Position numbers and translations under genes: made by a program. This document shows positions 1 to 12,500 of a stretch of 64,000 bases of DNA, piece after piece (position 1 is the stretch's first letter; the number at the start of each line of letters is the position of its first letter). Origin of the DNA: Pezicula radicicola (lineage: Eukaryota; Ascomycota; Leotiomycetes; Helotiales; Dermateaceae); NCBI GenBank assembly GCA_003008705.1, contig PDUO01000024.1, positions 185,035-249,034 of the forward strand, in the 5' to 3' direction. Below the pieces are notes generated by a model. The model was not told the origin of the DNA. It ran no database searches and saw only the letters and a program-made list of their open reading frames with translations.

Positions 1-752
1 GGATAAAAGAAAAATGCGACGAGGTACAGAGCAAGAACAGGAAGAGGGGAAGATGAGCGTATATAAATATGGTCCAAGATGCAGCGCCGCGGGACGCTGA
101 TCGGTGCACCAGCCACGTAAAATGACAAGATGCTGGGATGGTCACACTTTAGGTACAGGAACAACACGCCGATGAAGGTTCACTCGGGAAACCTTGATCT
201 GCTAGCAATTTCATGCTGTGCAGGGTCAGAGATCTTGGGCCTGGTGGACGCTTCGCGGTAGCAAGCTAAGCTGTGCGGACAGATGCACAACTGCACCTTG
301 CGTTCCTTCGAGCAATAATCGACAAGCGTTCGCGAGACCGTCCGCCGTAGTCTCACCGGAGTTTTTGTAACGTTACGATGTCTGCGCAACTGAACTGGTG
401 GGTGTGGTGTCTCACATCAAAAGATGACAAAAGATGAAGGTGAAGCCTTGAAATACTGTAATGTGAGAAGTGTGAGGTGAGGGTGCGCCGAGCTGTCGAG
501 GGATCCTTCCCCCTATGCAGGGAAACTTTAAGTTTTGCTGTGTTCCGAAAGTTCCAGTGTTCCAGTGTGCCAGTGCCTGTCTTTCAGGGTACGAGGTGTA
601 CGAGCCTACGAGGGTACAGTACCATGGAGGAGTAATAATGGCGATGAATTTGTGCGAGAAGGAGAAGGCTGAAGATGCTGGGGAGGGGAGGGGAGGAGGC
701 TGAGAGCAATAGTTTAGGGGCAAGGCTGTGGCGTTGTGGCTAGCGGTTTTTG
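1..752. other. 5' flank without a supported gene
   Basis: Short open frames occur on both strands, but none shows a recognisable domain, plausible splice structure or coding-like composition. The stretch probably holds the far upstream region of NAB2 and perhaps the flank of a gene beyond the window edge. I see nothing else that can be named. Confidence 0.4.
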
Positions 753-762
753 GTCACGTGAT
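753..762. promoter_or_regulatory. CACGTG (E-box/CDEI-like) site upstream of NAB2
   Basis: GTCACGTGAT lies about 260 bp before the NAB2 start codon. CACGTG is the core recognised by fungal bHLH factors of the Cbf1 type. A matching site sits upstream of MED14 (9008-9017) and of the desaturase (16680-16687). Occupancy is inferred, not shown. Confidence 0.35.
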
Positions 763-1023
763 GAGCTTAAATTAGTGGCAAACTGTAGAGCATCATCTCT
801 GATTTCTTTATCAAGCCTCCTTTGTTACCTCCCCACCTCATACATACCCTTACTACCCTCGACCCCGTGAAATCTACTCTTCCGATCGCATAAGGGGATA
901 CGAAGCTGCAATCCAACGCCAATACCTCTATTGAAAAGCCACGCGATTAAACCTGGGCGACCGCGACTGCCCTCCGAGCCTCATCTTGCCTACCGTCAAC
1001 AAAGGGCTTCTGCGACCTCGAAG

Positions 1024-2709
1024 ATGTCTGTCGAACATATAGTGACCCTGGAGACGCCACTGGCTCATGCGCTCAGCACTGTTATCCAACCGAAGCTTGT
1101 CGAAGTTGGTTGGAGCACCGGCGGGGGAGACGATGCAGCTCTCACAGAATATATTATGCTCATGCTCGTCAACGGCAAGACACAAGAGCAAATTGCGGCA
1201 GAACTATCTGGCGACCTTCTCAACCTTGGACCTGATGACCCTGGCGCGCGAGATTTTTCACAGTGGCTGTTCGAGCAGGTCGATGTGCTGAACACGCAGC
1301 TCAGCAACGGTAATGGAGTCTTTCCAGTGGCGGAACAAGCAAATGGAATGGGTCAAATTGAGAGCGCCAATGACGCGCAAGATGCGGATATGGGCATGGG
1401 AGATGCCTCTGATATTGGAGACTCCCAAGTGTACGCAATCTCATCAGTGGATCTGTCAGACCCAGCAGATCTCCGTCTCCCCCACAAACCCCCCAAAATC
1501 CCCAACCCATCAAGACTAACATTATCACACAGACCCACGGGTCCTAAGTCAATGCGAGCTGGTGGCAATGGCGCTAGTAATCGTCCCCGAGACAAGCGTA
1601 TGCTTGGTCACCTAGCAAAGGCTATGGACAGATCACACGATTCCGTCCTCCATCGAGTACGTCCCCAAGGCGGCAATGAGCGAATCAATACGCATGCGCG
1701 GGCACCGCCAACCGGTCCTCGTGCAGCTCCAGGACGAGGTGCAGCAAGAATGCAGACTGGCCGATCGATGGGTGGAATGCCAGGCATGCCGATGCAGTCA
1801 GGACCAGCAGCGAACGTTATGAACATGAGCCCACAGCAGCAACTCGAACTGTATGCTATGCTTGAACAACAGTCAAGAATGATGGCGCAGATGTTTACTC
1901 CACAGCAACAGCAAGCGATGATGATGGGTAGAGGTGGGCCTATGGCTGGAAACGCTTCTATGCAAAACGGGTTCCATCAACAGGCTCAGCCTGGGAAATC
2001 TCTTTTTGATCGAGTCCAAAGCAGACCTCAGCGGCAACATAATAATTTCCACAAAGACTCACAATCCAACGGCGACTTCAGAGAGCAGCATTCAGCGGGT
2101 CAGAACGGCACATCCGGCTCTTCCATGGATGCCGACATGTCCCAGGAGAAGAAGGAACCTTCCCCCGATGACACCTGTAGATACAACCTCTCTTGCACGA
2201 ACAAAGACTGTAAATTCGCGCATCAGTCTCCAGCAGCTCCTCCTGGAACAACCATTGATGTTAGCGATGTTTGCTCTTTCGGTGCTGCCTGCAAGAATCG
2301 GAAATGTACAGGCCGACATCCATCGCCTGCACAGAAGGTTGCGCATCAAACGGAGCAGGACTGCAAATTCTTCCCAAATTGCACAAACCCTCGATGCCCA
2401 TTCAGACATCCTTCAATGCCATTGTGTCGGAACGGCGCCGATTGTACGGTCCCCAACTGCACATTTACCCACGTCAAGACGGTATGCAAGTTCAACCCTT
2501 GTCTGAACCCTACATGTTCGTTCAAGCACGTTGAAGGCCAGAAGAGAGGAAAGTTTGGTGACAAAGTCTGGGTGGCAGACAACCTTAAGGAACATGTTAG
2601 TGAAAGGAAGTTCGTGGACGAGAATGGACCAGAAGAACTGATTGTGCCGGGTGCATCGGAGGATGCTTCAATGACTCAAAACCAGATGAAGGGGGAATTG
2701 ATCACATAA
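1024..2709 (+). CDS. NAB2: Nab2-type poly(A) RNA-binding CCCH zinc-finger protein
   Basis: Nuclear poly(A)-RNA-binding protein acting in mRNA 3'-end processing and export. Exons are 1024-1430 and 1533-2709 (527 aa). The frame is open further upstream without an ATG, so 1024 (MSVEHIV) is chosen. The first ~100 residues match the Nab2 N-terminal helical (PWI-like) domain. The middle is Gln/Met/Gly-rich with QQQ runs. The C-terminal part holds five tandem C-x5-C-x4/5-C-x3-H fingers, starting CRYNLSC, CSFGAAC, CKFFPNC, CRNGADC and CKFNPC. Five fingers as in animal ZC3H14, fewer than the seven of yeast Nab2. The intron 1431-1532 is 102 nt, in frame and without a stop, so a raw ORF reads through it; splicing gives ...DSQV-PTGPKSM, which fits the surrounding sequence better. 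It has a CTAAC branch site and a CACAG acceptor, but its GTACGC donor is weak. Confidence 0.88.
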   Translation: MSVEHIVTLETPLAHALSTVIQPKLVEVGWSTGGGDDAALTEYIMLMLVNGKTQEQIAAELSGDLLNLGPDDPGARDFSQWLFEQVDVLNTQLSNGNGVFPVAEQANGMGQIESANDAQDADMGMGDASDIGDSQVYAISSVDLSDPADLRLPHKPPKIPNPSRLTLSHRPTGPKSMRAGGNGASNRPRDKRMLGHLAKAMDRSHDSVLHRVRPQGGNERINTHARAPPTGPRAAPGRGAARMQTGRSMGGMPGMPMQSGPAANVMNMSPQQQLELYAMLEQQSRMMAQMFTPQQQQAMMMGRGGPMAGNASMQNGFHQQAQPGKSLFDRVQSRPQRQHNNFHKDSQSNGDFREQHSAGQNGTSGSSMDADMSQEKKEPSPDDTCRYNLSCTNKDCKFAHQSPAAPPGTTIDVSDVCSFGAACKNRKCTGRHPSPAQKVAHQTEQDCKFFPNCTNPRCPFRHPSMPLCRNGADCTVPNCTFTHVKTVCKFNPCLNPTCSFKHVEGQKRGKFGDKVWVADNLKEHVSERKFVDENGPEELIVPGASEDASMTQNQMKGELIT

Positions 2710-3219
2710 GAGGTTAATAGGACTTGGCTGGCATGGGAGACCAGGAATTTTGGCGTTGAGTTGTATAACATTTGCCGAAGGCAGAGCGGGGCGAGTTGGC
2801 GTTTTGGGAGTGGGATAATGTTTTGTTTATGAGATATCATCGCAGTAAATTGCACAGGCCGGGATAGGCCTAACTTTAGTAGAATGAATCCTTTATCCAT
2901 GGCGCTTCAGAGCAAAGAACTCTGAGGTAGCCTTCCACACATTTCCCCTCGATGCTACTATTTGACTTACTGTGACTTTGCAATAAGCTGCTATAGCTAT
3001 AGTTTATGCTAACTACGAGGTACTAGGTACTGTAAGTAGGTGCTATAATTCGGTTTTAACGTGGCAAGAGAGCTACCCCTGTCTCCCCCCTGTCAAGAGC
3101 TACAGCTGGTGGGGGTTTAAGCGAAAGTGCACTAATGAACATGCGACCATGATGCTCTCCAGAACTTGTACCCAAGTAAACTCTCTAACATTATAGCCAG
3201 GTCATCAATTGTTGCAGTA
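2710..3219. other. NAB2-HEM14 intergenic region
   Basis: Tandemly oriented spacer holding the presumed NAB2 3' UTR and the HEM14 promoter. It contains short GTACTAGGTACT-like and CTATAGCTATAG runs and a poly-C patch near 3088. No gene is supported. Confidence 0.4.
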
Positions 3220-5380
3220 ATGCTTTCTCGGATACCCGAGAATGCATTGGTGAGTCTGCTAAGGCAATGCTACGTAAAACCACGGTGTCATGTTTTGCAA
3301 CCGCGCCTCCGTGGAAGGCAATGCAGATCACTCCATACCTCAGGACTATGCCCACACCTTCGAGTTCGTCCAAAACGACAGCCACGAGCTGAGAACAACC
3401 TTTTCGAAGGGGGTAGGGGTAATTGGGCATCATATCAGCAGGCTCAGCCTCTGCTTTCCACCACGCTCACGAAGGACAACGGACAGACGCGTACACTCGC
3501 AACAATAGCTCACTCACAGCCCACTTCAACATCGAGTCCAAAAGGTCCAAGCAGAGATAGAATTGCTATACTGGGCAGTGGAATTACTGGTCTTGCAAGC
3601 GCTCATTACTTAGCAAAGGCGCTTCCCCAAGCAAAAATAGATATCTACGAAGCGAGCAACAGAATTGGAGGATGGCTAAACAGCAATATGGTCAGCATCG
3701 AGAATGGCAAGCAAGTACTCCTCGAACAAGGACCAAGGACCATTAGGCCACATACTCCAGCTGGGACACTGACTGTACAGCTGGTAAGTACGGCCAAGTC
3801 CCACAACTTGTCTGACATTGACCAGTTATTATAGGTCAAAGACCTAGGTCTCGAGGACGAACTTTTAATTACTCCCAGAGATTCTGATGCAGCACGTAAT
3901 CGGTTCATTTACTACCCTGATCATCTTGTCAAAATGCCCGGACCTGGACAGGATATATTTCAGATGGCTTGGACCCTCATGACAGAACCCGTATTCACAG
4001 GACTGCTCCGAAGTACATTCGAACCAACGCGCCAACCACGGGAATCCACTCTTGAAGACGAATCAGTCGGTAGCTTTTTGGAACGGAGGTTAGGCTCATC
4101 TTCCTTGGGCGATAACATGGTGTCAGCTGTTTTGCATGGCATATACGCTGGAGATTTGTACAAGCTGAGCGCAAAAAGTTTGCTACGCGACTTATGGTAT
4201 AGTGAGCTTCACTATGGCAACCTTGCGGCAGGTGTTGCTGAGAAGATGAAGACTCAAACCCAGGTAATGCCAAGTGATGATGCATGGTTGACTAGTTATT
4301 CGAGAAGCAAGCTTGAGGGGACAACGATTTCTGCCAAGATGAAGAACGCAAGCGTATATACTTTCAAGAAAGGAATCAGTGCTCTTTCTGGTGCGTTAGA
4401 GACTTCTTTGAAGTCGAATCCCAATGTTCAATTCAAGTTGGGCCACTTAGTAAACAGTGTCCGGTACGATAAGGCGATAGATGGGGTCAGAGTAGGCAGA
4501 ATTGATTCTTTTCCATTGCCTTTCACTCGCTTACCAGACTCAGATAAAAACTACCAAAAATCAACCTACACAATCCTACGCGAATGTGATATCCACCATT
4601 TCGGGCCGGTCTCTTTCCTACTGCACTGAAGAGGCGGATGACCTTCCCTCTCTCCAAGCCACCAAAGCCGTCACAGTTATGGTCGTAAATTTCTTCTACC
4701 GTGACCCAAACATCCTTCCAGAGCGAGGCTTTGGATATCTTATTCCACGTTCTATACCATATGAGCAAAATCCTGAATGCGCATTAGGCGTGGTTTTCGA
4801 TTCTGACGCCATACAGGGCCAAGACGATGGATTCGAAGTTCCTGGCACTAAATTAACTGTCATGCTTGGCGGGCATTGGTGGGACGATTTTGATGTCTAT
4901 CCGGATGAAATAGAGGCGATAGCTATGGCAAAGGCTGTGCTAAAACGTCACCTCGGAATCGATGAAAATCCTGACTTGATCAACGCAAGTCTACAAGAAG
5001 ACTGTATTCCCCAATACACAGTAGGCCATGAGGCTCGAATGAGAAGTGCGCATCGTGAACTCCAGCGGACTTTCAATGGAAAAGTCTCTGTCGCAGGAAA
5101 CAGTTACACAGGGGTCGGCTTGAATGATTGTATTCGAGCCAGTTGGGACGTGGTTGCCCATCTCTGCCAGCTTGAAAGCACTACAAATGCAGGTGTCTAT
5201 GCGGATGTATCGAGGAGGAAATTGGGAGATTTGGAACCAACAACAGGCTTAGAAAAGTTTGTGAAGCCACGCGAGTGGGCTGGATTGAGAAAAACCAGGG
5301 AAGGGAGAATAATAACTTGTTTTGGGGGAACTCAGAAACAGGTCACAGATCAGTTTAGGCGACTGGACCTCGGATTATGA
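3220..5380 (+). CDS. HEM14: Protoporphyrinogen oxidase (mitochondrial haem synthesis)
   Basis: FAD-dependent enzyme oxidising protoporphyrinogen IX to protoporphyrin IX at the inner mitochondrial membrane. Exons are 3220-3783, 3835-4491 and 4538-5380 (687 aa). Introns of 51 nt (GTAAGT...ATAG) and 46 nt (GTAGGC...CCAG) both preserve the frame; the second is at the lower size limit for fungi. The first in-frame ATG is at 3220. A basic, Ser/Arg-rich leader (RSLHTSGL around residue 38) fits mitochondrial import. The dinucleotide-binding motif ILGSGITGLASAHYL starts near residue 114, followed by IYEASNRIGGW. The C-terminal FAD segment VAGNSYTGVGLNDCI is present. The N-terminal extension is long for the family, so an unrecognised intron or a later start is possible. 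Confidence 0.9.
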
Positions 5381-6226
5381 TGGGTTGTTTAAGGGTACAC
5401 ACATAAAATAAATAGACGGTAGAGAGAGCGTAGCAATGAACTTCAATGAAAACAATATCAATTATGCCCATGGTTCTCTGCAGTTATTCTCGTTTATAGA
5501 ATCGTTCTTTTATCTCCAATCATGGTCAGATTTAGGATCGCGCATCATATAGTACTGATGGGGTGATGAAAATACTCCTAAGCGCTTCTCCACAAGGCCA
5601 GGTATTACGGTGTTCAATATAGAATGTGAGTTGTGCCTAGGTTTTAACTATAATAAAGGGGCGAAAGAGAGGGAGGCTATGTGTCATCTATGAGAAGATG
5701 AGGAGTTTTGAGTGTGGAGTTGTGTTGACAAGTTTATGAATTAGTTGCTCCTTATGAATTCCTTGCTGAGCTGTGATGAATTACTTAAGTAACTGGGTTA
5801 TTTATGATGAGTTACTCAAGGTAAGTGGGTTGGTTCAAATCAATTGTGTTACCCAAATCAAATTTCTGAATTCAATTCATAATTCAATCATCAGTGCAGA
5901 GCCACCTTACCCAGGCACCACTATAACGGACCAGTCTATAACAGTGATATAGAAAGTCTACTTTTATACGCCTTCGTTCTGTAAAGTCACAAATTAAGTT
6001 AAGACTTAAGAATAGGAGGACAGACCCAGTCTATTTTCAAATCAAAAAGAAGAAAAATATGCTAGCTTCTCTGTAGTTACATAGCTAGCTAAACACAAAA
6101 TCCCAAGACCGTAAACGCCGAGGGTGTGATGTACAAATCGAACGCCTAGAATGAGATGATGTGAATTTACAACGTTTATACGCATGAGTTCCGAACTAAA
6201 TCGGGGATAAGAGATTATCAAGCAAT
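5381..6226. repeat. Convergent intergenic region with AT-rich imperfect repeats
   Basis: Spacer between the 3' ends of HEM14 (+) and ATG22 (-). Around 5770-5835 an imperfect ~30-bp direct repeat reads TGATGAATTACTTAAGTAAC followed by TGATGAGTTACTCAAGGTAA, each followed by a GGGTT run. ACTTAA-rich stretches of the same flavour recur near 14190, 40630 and 46650-46820. No gene seen. Confidence 0.4.
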
Positions 6227-8471
6227 TTAGACAATGTTTCCACCAACATGTTGTTGTTCCTCTTCCGCAGCCTCGTTGTCAATCATATGTACCCTTTCAT
6301 CTCCATTTAAACTCTGCGTAGTACTTTCTTCTCTGCTCTTGAAGCCTTCGATTATCTCGGCTAGTTTGGCACCTTCTTGCTTGCCTCGTTCTACGTCTAC
6401 GAAGTAGATGAGGGGAGCTGGGAGGCCGACTAGGGCGGCAAGGAACCAGAATGCTGGTCTAATTTCGCCTGTTGCGTCGGTTATGGCACCGACGATTGCG
6501 GGCCCGAAGACACTGGATCCTTTGTCGGTTATGGCGTAAAGGGCGTAGAATGCTGCCTCGGATCCGGGTGGGATAAGCTCGCCGAAAAGCGAGCGGCAGT
6601 AGCTGCTAAGTCCACCTAGGACGAAGCCATAAACAAATCCTAGAGGGTACATTTCCCAGGGCTGCTGGAGTCCGATTACCCCCCATTGTTTGACGATTGG
6701 GAGGTAGCCCAAGAGTCCGTATAAGGGGATGATCTCGAAAAGACATATACATGCTAGGATCGTCTGATGCGGTCTTAAGTCCAAAGCTTGGGAAATTGCT
6801 GCCCACGAAAAAGCCCCTAATACTCCTGCAGTAGTCGCAATCACGTTGATGAGCCCAAGTGCCTCTGGCTTCATCCGTAATTGAGTCTTAGCATAGAGGA
6901 CTGCTGTTCCTGAAACGGTAGCGATTGCATCTGAAAGCAGGAACCATGCAGCCAAGAAAAGTGTGATGTCCTTGAGTCGGCGCGCGTATTTGATGGTCCG
7001 AAAAAGTGACATCCACGCATAGACAATATAGGCAGTCCATGAACGTGATGCTTTCGGATCATCTGGGTTATCAGATCGCAAAGGCGGACCTGGTCGAGGC
7101 CGTAGCCATAGGGCCGCAGGTATGGTGAACAAGAACCACCATGCTCCTATGACAAAAATGACAATTCGTAGGGAGAAAGTTGTGCTCTTCATAGCAATGA
7201 GTATGATAATTGACACGCATTGTAAGAATAGCCCTGCACTATAGCCAATGCCAATTCCCGTCGAAGATATCTGTGTAGATAACTGTAGCTCTACGGACGT
7301 GATATTCTTTGCGGGTGGCAACGGGTCTGTGGTGTCTGAAGTTGAAGAAAGAAGAGGTGTTTCTGCAGTTGCTTCTTCTGGCTCGTTTAGGAAGCTGACG
7401 TTTGAAGGCTGCTCTTCAGGAAACGTTGATGAAAGATCAGGAGTACTATCAGGGCTGCCATACTGTGTCTTCGGATGATGGCGGACAAGGAGGGGTAAGA
7501 AAGAGTTTAAGAGCACAAAACTTGCTCCAAAACAGGTATTTGCTATTATTGCAAGGAGGGCGGAGAGGATATAAAGCTTAGGGACGACTGGTAGGAAGAG
7601 CATTGTCGCTATAGAGCCAATAAATGCGAAAAGCAACAAGAGCCTCTTGCGATAGTTGCCATGATCTGCTGCACAACTTATTGATACCACGAGCAGGGCC
7701 TGCACTAGAACACTCAAGGAGAATGTATACATAGCAAAGCTAGCGGTATTAATCTCAACTCCTAAAACATCTACCACACATTGTCCAAGGTCTTTGGCAG
7801 CGCTAGAAACATCGTTTGGCCCAGGGGGAAGTGATGAGCTCGAGCCGCAAGGTGTCTTTCGGTCAGAGAGGAGGACTCCATTTTCTCGTGCAAGTTGCTC
7901 CAAAGTTATGGGTATGAAGGAGCCTGAAGATATGTATTAGTATATTGTACATTAAAGTCCGGGAAACCGGCTGGCTCAAGGCTACCTCCTCGTGAAAACC
8001 GAGGGAAGAAGCTCGACTTAGAGCGTGAAGGAGTCATGTCCAAGAAACTGTGCGAACGCAAGCTGCTGGAAAGGCAGGATGCGCAAGTCAGGTTGCTGGT
8101 GCTTGTTGGCCTGGCTATTGTGCCGTCATAGAGCATGCCCCCTTGCGCGCTGCTCGTCCAGTGAACCTTCATATAAACAGCAGAAACACACCTATTCCAC
8201 AGATCACGAAGACTTCCGCCGCAAAGCCATATGTGTACCATCCTGAAAGCTCCTTCTTAGACGTCAACCGGGTGTCCTCGCCCTCATATTGGGCGGGAAT
8301 ATCTCGAAAGGCTAGATCTGGGCCCATCATGTCGTTTTCCGCAGAACTCGAGCGTTCATCATCTGCTTCGAAGGAGGAGGAGTGAGAAAGTTGGGAGCGA
8401 TAGGAACGTTTCGTCGAACTCGAGACGGCACGTTTTGGGCGATGTGGTGGTTGCTCTGAGCGTGGTACCAT
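6227..8471 (-). CDS. ATG22: Atg22-type vacuolar amino-acid effluxer
   Basis: Vacuolar MFS-fold permease that exports amino acids released after autophagic body breakdown. Exons on the minus strand are 8471-8192 and 7923-6227 (658 aa). The start is the ATG at 8471. The N-terminal ~75 residues are Ser/Arg-rich and cytosolic, followed by the family signature [19 protein letters not shown] at the exon junction and then [14 protein letters not shown] at the start of exon 2. About ten to twelve hydrophobic segments follow, with a long Ser/Thr/Pro loop near residues 230-290. The C-terminal tail is acidic and Gln-rich. The 268-nt intron is longer than others here; an open frame inside it has no family likeness. 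It shares a 1.1-kb divergent promoter region with MED14. Confidence 0.87.
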
Positions 8472-9585
8472 GATTGCGGATTATTGGCTGCGCCAGTAGG
8501 CAAAGCGATTAGGCATCGTGGTCGTATTACGCGACGAAGTTAGATATTTTCCAAGACCATAATTTTTTGATTTGCTTAAAGGTTGAAGCTGTCTGGGATA
8601 TCAGCGCAATCATATGGTCATTTGATATCGGATTCAAGAAATAGGGTGTGGTCATGAGATGAGATTGCCTATGAAGCTGCTAGATAAAGAGGCACCGTTA
8701 GGATAGACTGGGGTAAGAGTCAAGGTCTGGTGGCTGGGGTAGATAGGCAATTAACTTTGCTGTATACTTCGTAGGTAGATTTCCAAAGTCATATATATTG
8801 GGTTCTAATATGCGTACTGTAACGTTATTTTTGGTGGATTAAAATGCAACGACATTGAGGCTTTCACGTAGGTCCAATGTCAAATCTGACTTGCATTTGC
8901 TGTACCCTTCCCCTTCCCTCATACATAATAATTAGGCACCTTACGAAGTAGCTTACCCAGGTACTCCGTACTTTTGTACAGGACTGATTCATGATCCTTG
9001 TCGTTTAGTCACGTGACATAACCCTAAGCCTGATTCGGTGTCATCATTCTGGAAGGCGCGCTAAAGGCTTGCGGCAAAGGACCCACCTAAGCAGTCCAGT
9101 GGAAACAATCAACACCAGGACATCCTCCACCGACCCTCACTCACCTGAAGACACCGCACCGAAATCCAAACAAACACAACCCTGTGCGACAATCAGCCAA
9201 CGCATCAACACCTCTCCCCTCTTCTGACTCCTACCTTATTCGCTCCCACCGAGTACGTCCTGCGACCCTTGCGTGGTTGCGCTCTCCATTCTCAGCAGCA
9301 CCGTCACGAAAGGCAGGCGCAGAATTGCTAGCTGCTGCTCCGTGATTCTTATTACCCCGGCACGAGCGTCGCCCTCTGCTTTAAGACGTTGCGCCCATGG
9401 TCCTTGGCTACTACCGGTAGCGTATGCGACTCTGGCCTTGAGCCGCAGCCCGAGCAATTCGACTTTCGGGATCATCTACAGAAGCCAAGATAGAGTCGAT
9501 AGAGCGGCGAAAGGCAGTGGAGGGGGCAGTTGGGGGTGTTGTGGAAGGAGCTGAGAGGCAGAACGGAGAATCGAGGCAAGAGACT
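8472..9585. promoter_or_regulatory. Divergent promoter region ATG22/MED14
   Basis: The 1.1 kb between two divergently transcribed genes must hold both promoters and 5' leaders. A perfect palindrome GTCACGTGAC lies at 9008-9017, about 540 bp from the ATG22 start and 570 bp from the MED14 start. The last 500 bp are pyrimidine- and ACC-rich, as in fungal 5' leaders. No TATA box was convincing. Confidence 0.45.
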
Positions 9586-12500
9586 ATGCCTGGGGTCATC
9601 ATGGAGGACAGGCTTGGGAATGGGTCGCATACGAACCACGATAGAAATCCGCGGCACAATGGCATCAATGGCACAAACTACACTTCCGAGAAGGGGCAGG
9701 ATAAGGGGAAGGCGCGAGCAGAACCTCAGCAAAATATGACACCGGTCAGTCCTGTCATCTTCAATGGAGTGAACGGGAGTTTTCCAAGCGATGCAGCACG
9801 AAACCAGAACGGCGGAAACGGAGGGACCGAAATGCACGACCGAGCTAACGAACTGCCTCCGGAAATCCTCCACATTACCTACGGCTACCTCCCTCTATCA
9901 CAGTTGTTGACCCGGGTGGCACAGCAGAGTCATAGTAAGCTGAGTAAACAGATCGTTGAATTGGCGCATATGCCTTTACCTACTTCAGCCGTCAATGGAA
10001 ACTCAGGCCACTCTCCAGAGTCAAGCGACAACTCGGTCGAGAATGTTACCAAAAAGATGAATCTGCTAAACTTTACGCAAGATCTTCATGCAGACTGGAC
10101 AAAGGTCCTGGTCATTACGGAATGGAGTAGAAAGGCAGCAGATGTCAGCAAGATCATAGACCTGAAGATTTTTTTACAGAGCCAGCACAGTCATTACCTT
10201 GCTGCTCTTGATGGAATGGGTATGCTAAAGAGAGACTTGGCGCAGGCGAAGATACCAAATCCTGATCTGAAGACTGCTCTGGAGGTTTTGTCAACGGGAA
10301 AGGCATCTTGGATGCCAGAAGTAAGTCTCTAGAGCTTTTCTCACGAAAATCTACTAACCCTTGGAAGCTCGGCTACATTGAGCCACCTCCCTTGACAGCT
10401 CGTGAAATTTTGAAACAACTCGAGGACCTCAATACATTACTTTCCATACGGCTTAATCTACACGAGTACGAGAGAGTACCATTTCAGTTTAAGAACTATT
10501 CCATCAAGTCTGGCCGTGTAACTTTCATTGTGCCTGGAGAATTTGAAGTCGACCTCACAATTGCTGATGAAGACCCTGAATCGCAATTTTGGTTTATCGA
10601 TTTTCGGTTTCTTTTTTCGCCGTCTCTGTCTGATCTTACCGAGAACTTGCGCTCCCATATCGAGAACAAAGTCAATGCCGTGTTGTTAAAGGACGGACTG
10701 CCAGGCTGTTATAAATACCTACACGAATTAGTGTTGACTCACAAGATCAGTGAATTTAGAAGGCAGGCAGTTGAACTTTCAAGGGGCAGATGGATTGAGG
10801 GCGTTAAGGTTGAACCACTAAACCGTGCCCTTTGTATTCAGTACTGGTTGGACCGATATGGAAAGGATGGTCCCAAAAGCTGGGTCCTCCTTGGTGTTCA
10901 CAGTGGTAGGCGGAAGGATGGTCTCCCAGACTCCAAAGCGACCAGCCGACTGTTCCTCAGGTGGTTTCGAGATTCAAAAGAGGTCAAAGACATCGAGATT
11001 CCCTTTGACGATATTGATATTTCGGTTGAAACACTGCTCAAGAGAGTTGTCGCAATGCACATCAAACACATTCTCACGGCAACATATGACAAGCTCAACA
11101 AGAGAGAGCTCTTTGCGAACCATGAAGCTGCGCTGTCACTTACTACTTCATCAACCGAGCCCATGGAATCAGGACTTAAGGTTCAGCTCACAGGTAAACA
11201 ACTTGTCACGATTGCTATTGAACAAGTCACAGGTCGCTTTACATTTAGCCCCGCGTCAAGACTTGGTTGGGACTGTGAGAGACGACTCAACGGCTCCTCC
11301 CCTGATCCAGCAACTGATGCAGAAGTATACGTGGCGCAACTCAGATGTACAACTCTTGGATTCGAAATCTCTAGTCGAGCTTCGAGTGTAGGATGGCAGG
11401 CATTATTAGGAGCACCTCCTGGTCTGAAAAGACACGACCTCAGCGATGTTATGCCTAAAAAAGTTGTGGATGGTTTCAAGGACTCCCGCTGGTTCAAGAG
11501 ACCTGGCTGGAGCCAGGATTGGTTGGTTGTCGTTACCCTTAGCATGGATGGGGACCATTGGTGGTTAATGAAAACGTAAGTATTTATTCCCGCACTGCTC
11601 GCATCACAGATGATAACCTGTTTAGTGCCCCGATACCTACTGGGATAAAGGTTACGAAGGCAGTCGAGATACCGATTAAAGGCAATTGGGCTAGCGAGCC
11701 TACGTTTTCCTTCCTATCAACATTGCACATCTTTGCGGCTGCACTTATCTGCCTATACACAAATCTCGATGCGCTTCACGCACGCCGTATTCGACACCGA
11801 CTGCAAGACAGCAGGAAACCTCTGTCTATCCACGTTCCAGGAATATTAGTAGACTTGCCAAGCCTCCTTCCATCACGCAAGGAATCTCGATCCAAAATGT
11901 TCAGCCAAGATGTTGTTAAGCTCACCTTTCAAGGGCTGGAGATGCGACGAGCAGACAGCCTGAGCATTGAGAACGGAACTCCTTCCATTACGCCAGCTCC
12001 AGCCCAGGGTACCACTCCTACGCAAAACCCTCCAGTGTCTGGTTCCCAAAAGGCGCCTGGTTCGGTTGAGTTGGCCGTCATGGTGACTGAAGCACGTATG
12101 GTTATTCCTGGGAAGCTCACTATGCTCCAAGAAAGGGTCGATCAGGATATGGCTTTCCAAGCAGCCACAGGAGTCTTTGCGTTCCGCCTTCGTTCGCAAG
12201 TCGGTGAAATCATCATTCCAAGTCTCATTCAGCGCCTCTCACAAGTGGAACGCTTAGTCGATTTTGTCGAAGTGGTCAGCAGACATAGGAATACACTGCA
12301 CTGCGAGAGCATATCTCTAGGGAAAATAGTCTTCACGTACAGCAGTGAGTCGATGCCTGCTCCAACAGCAGGTGCTGTTGCAATGGACGTCGACAAGGCC
12401 GCAAAACGCTACAGGGCAACCGTTGAGTTCAGTGCCGCTGAGAATTCTATGAAGCTCACCCTAGAACGAAATAATCCCCACATCCGGTTGATGGATCACT

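Noticed and set aside
7924..8191. Extra exon inside the long ATG22 intron
   Set aside because: The open frame there has no likeness to Atg22, and direct joining of 8192 to 7923 restores the exact family sequence.
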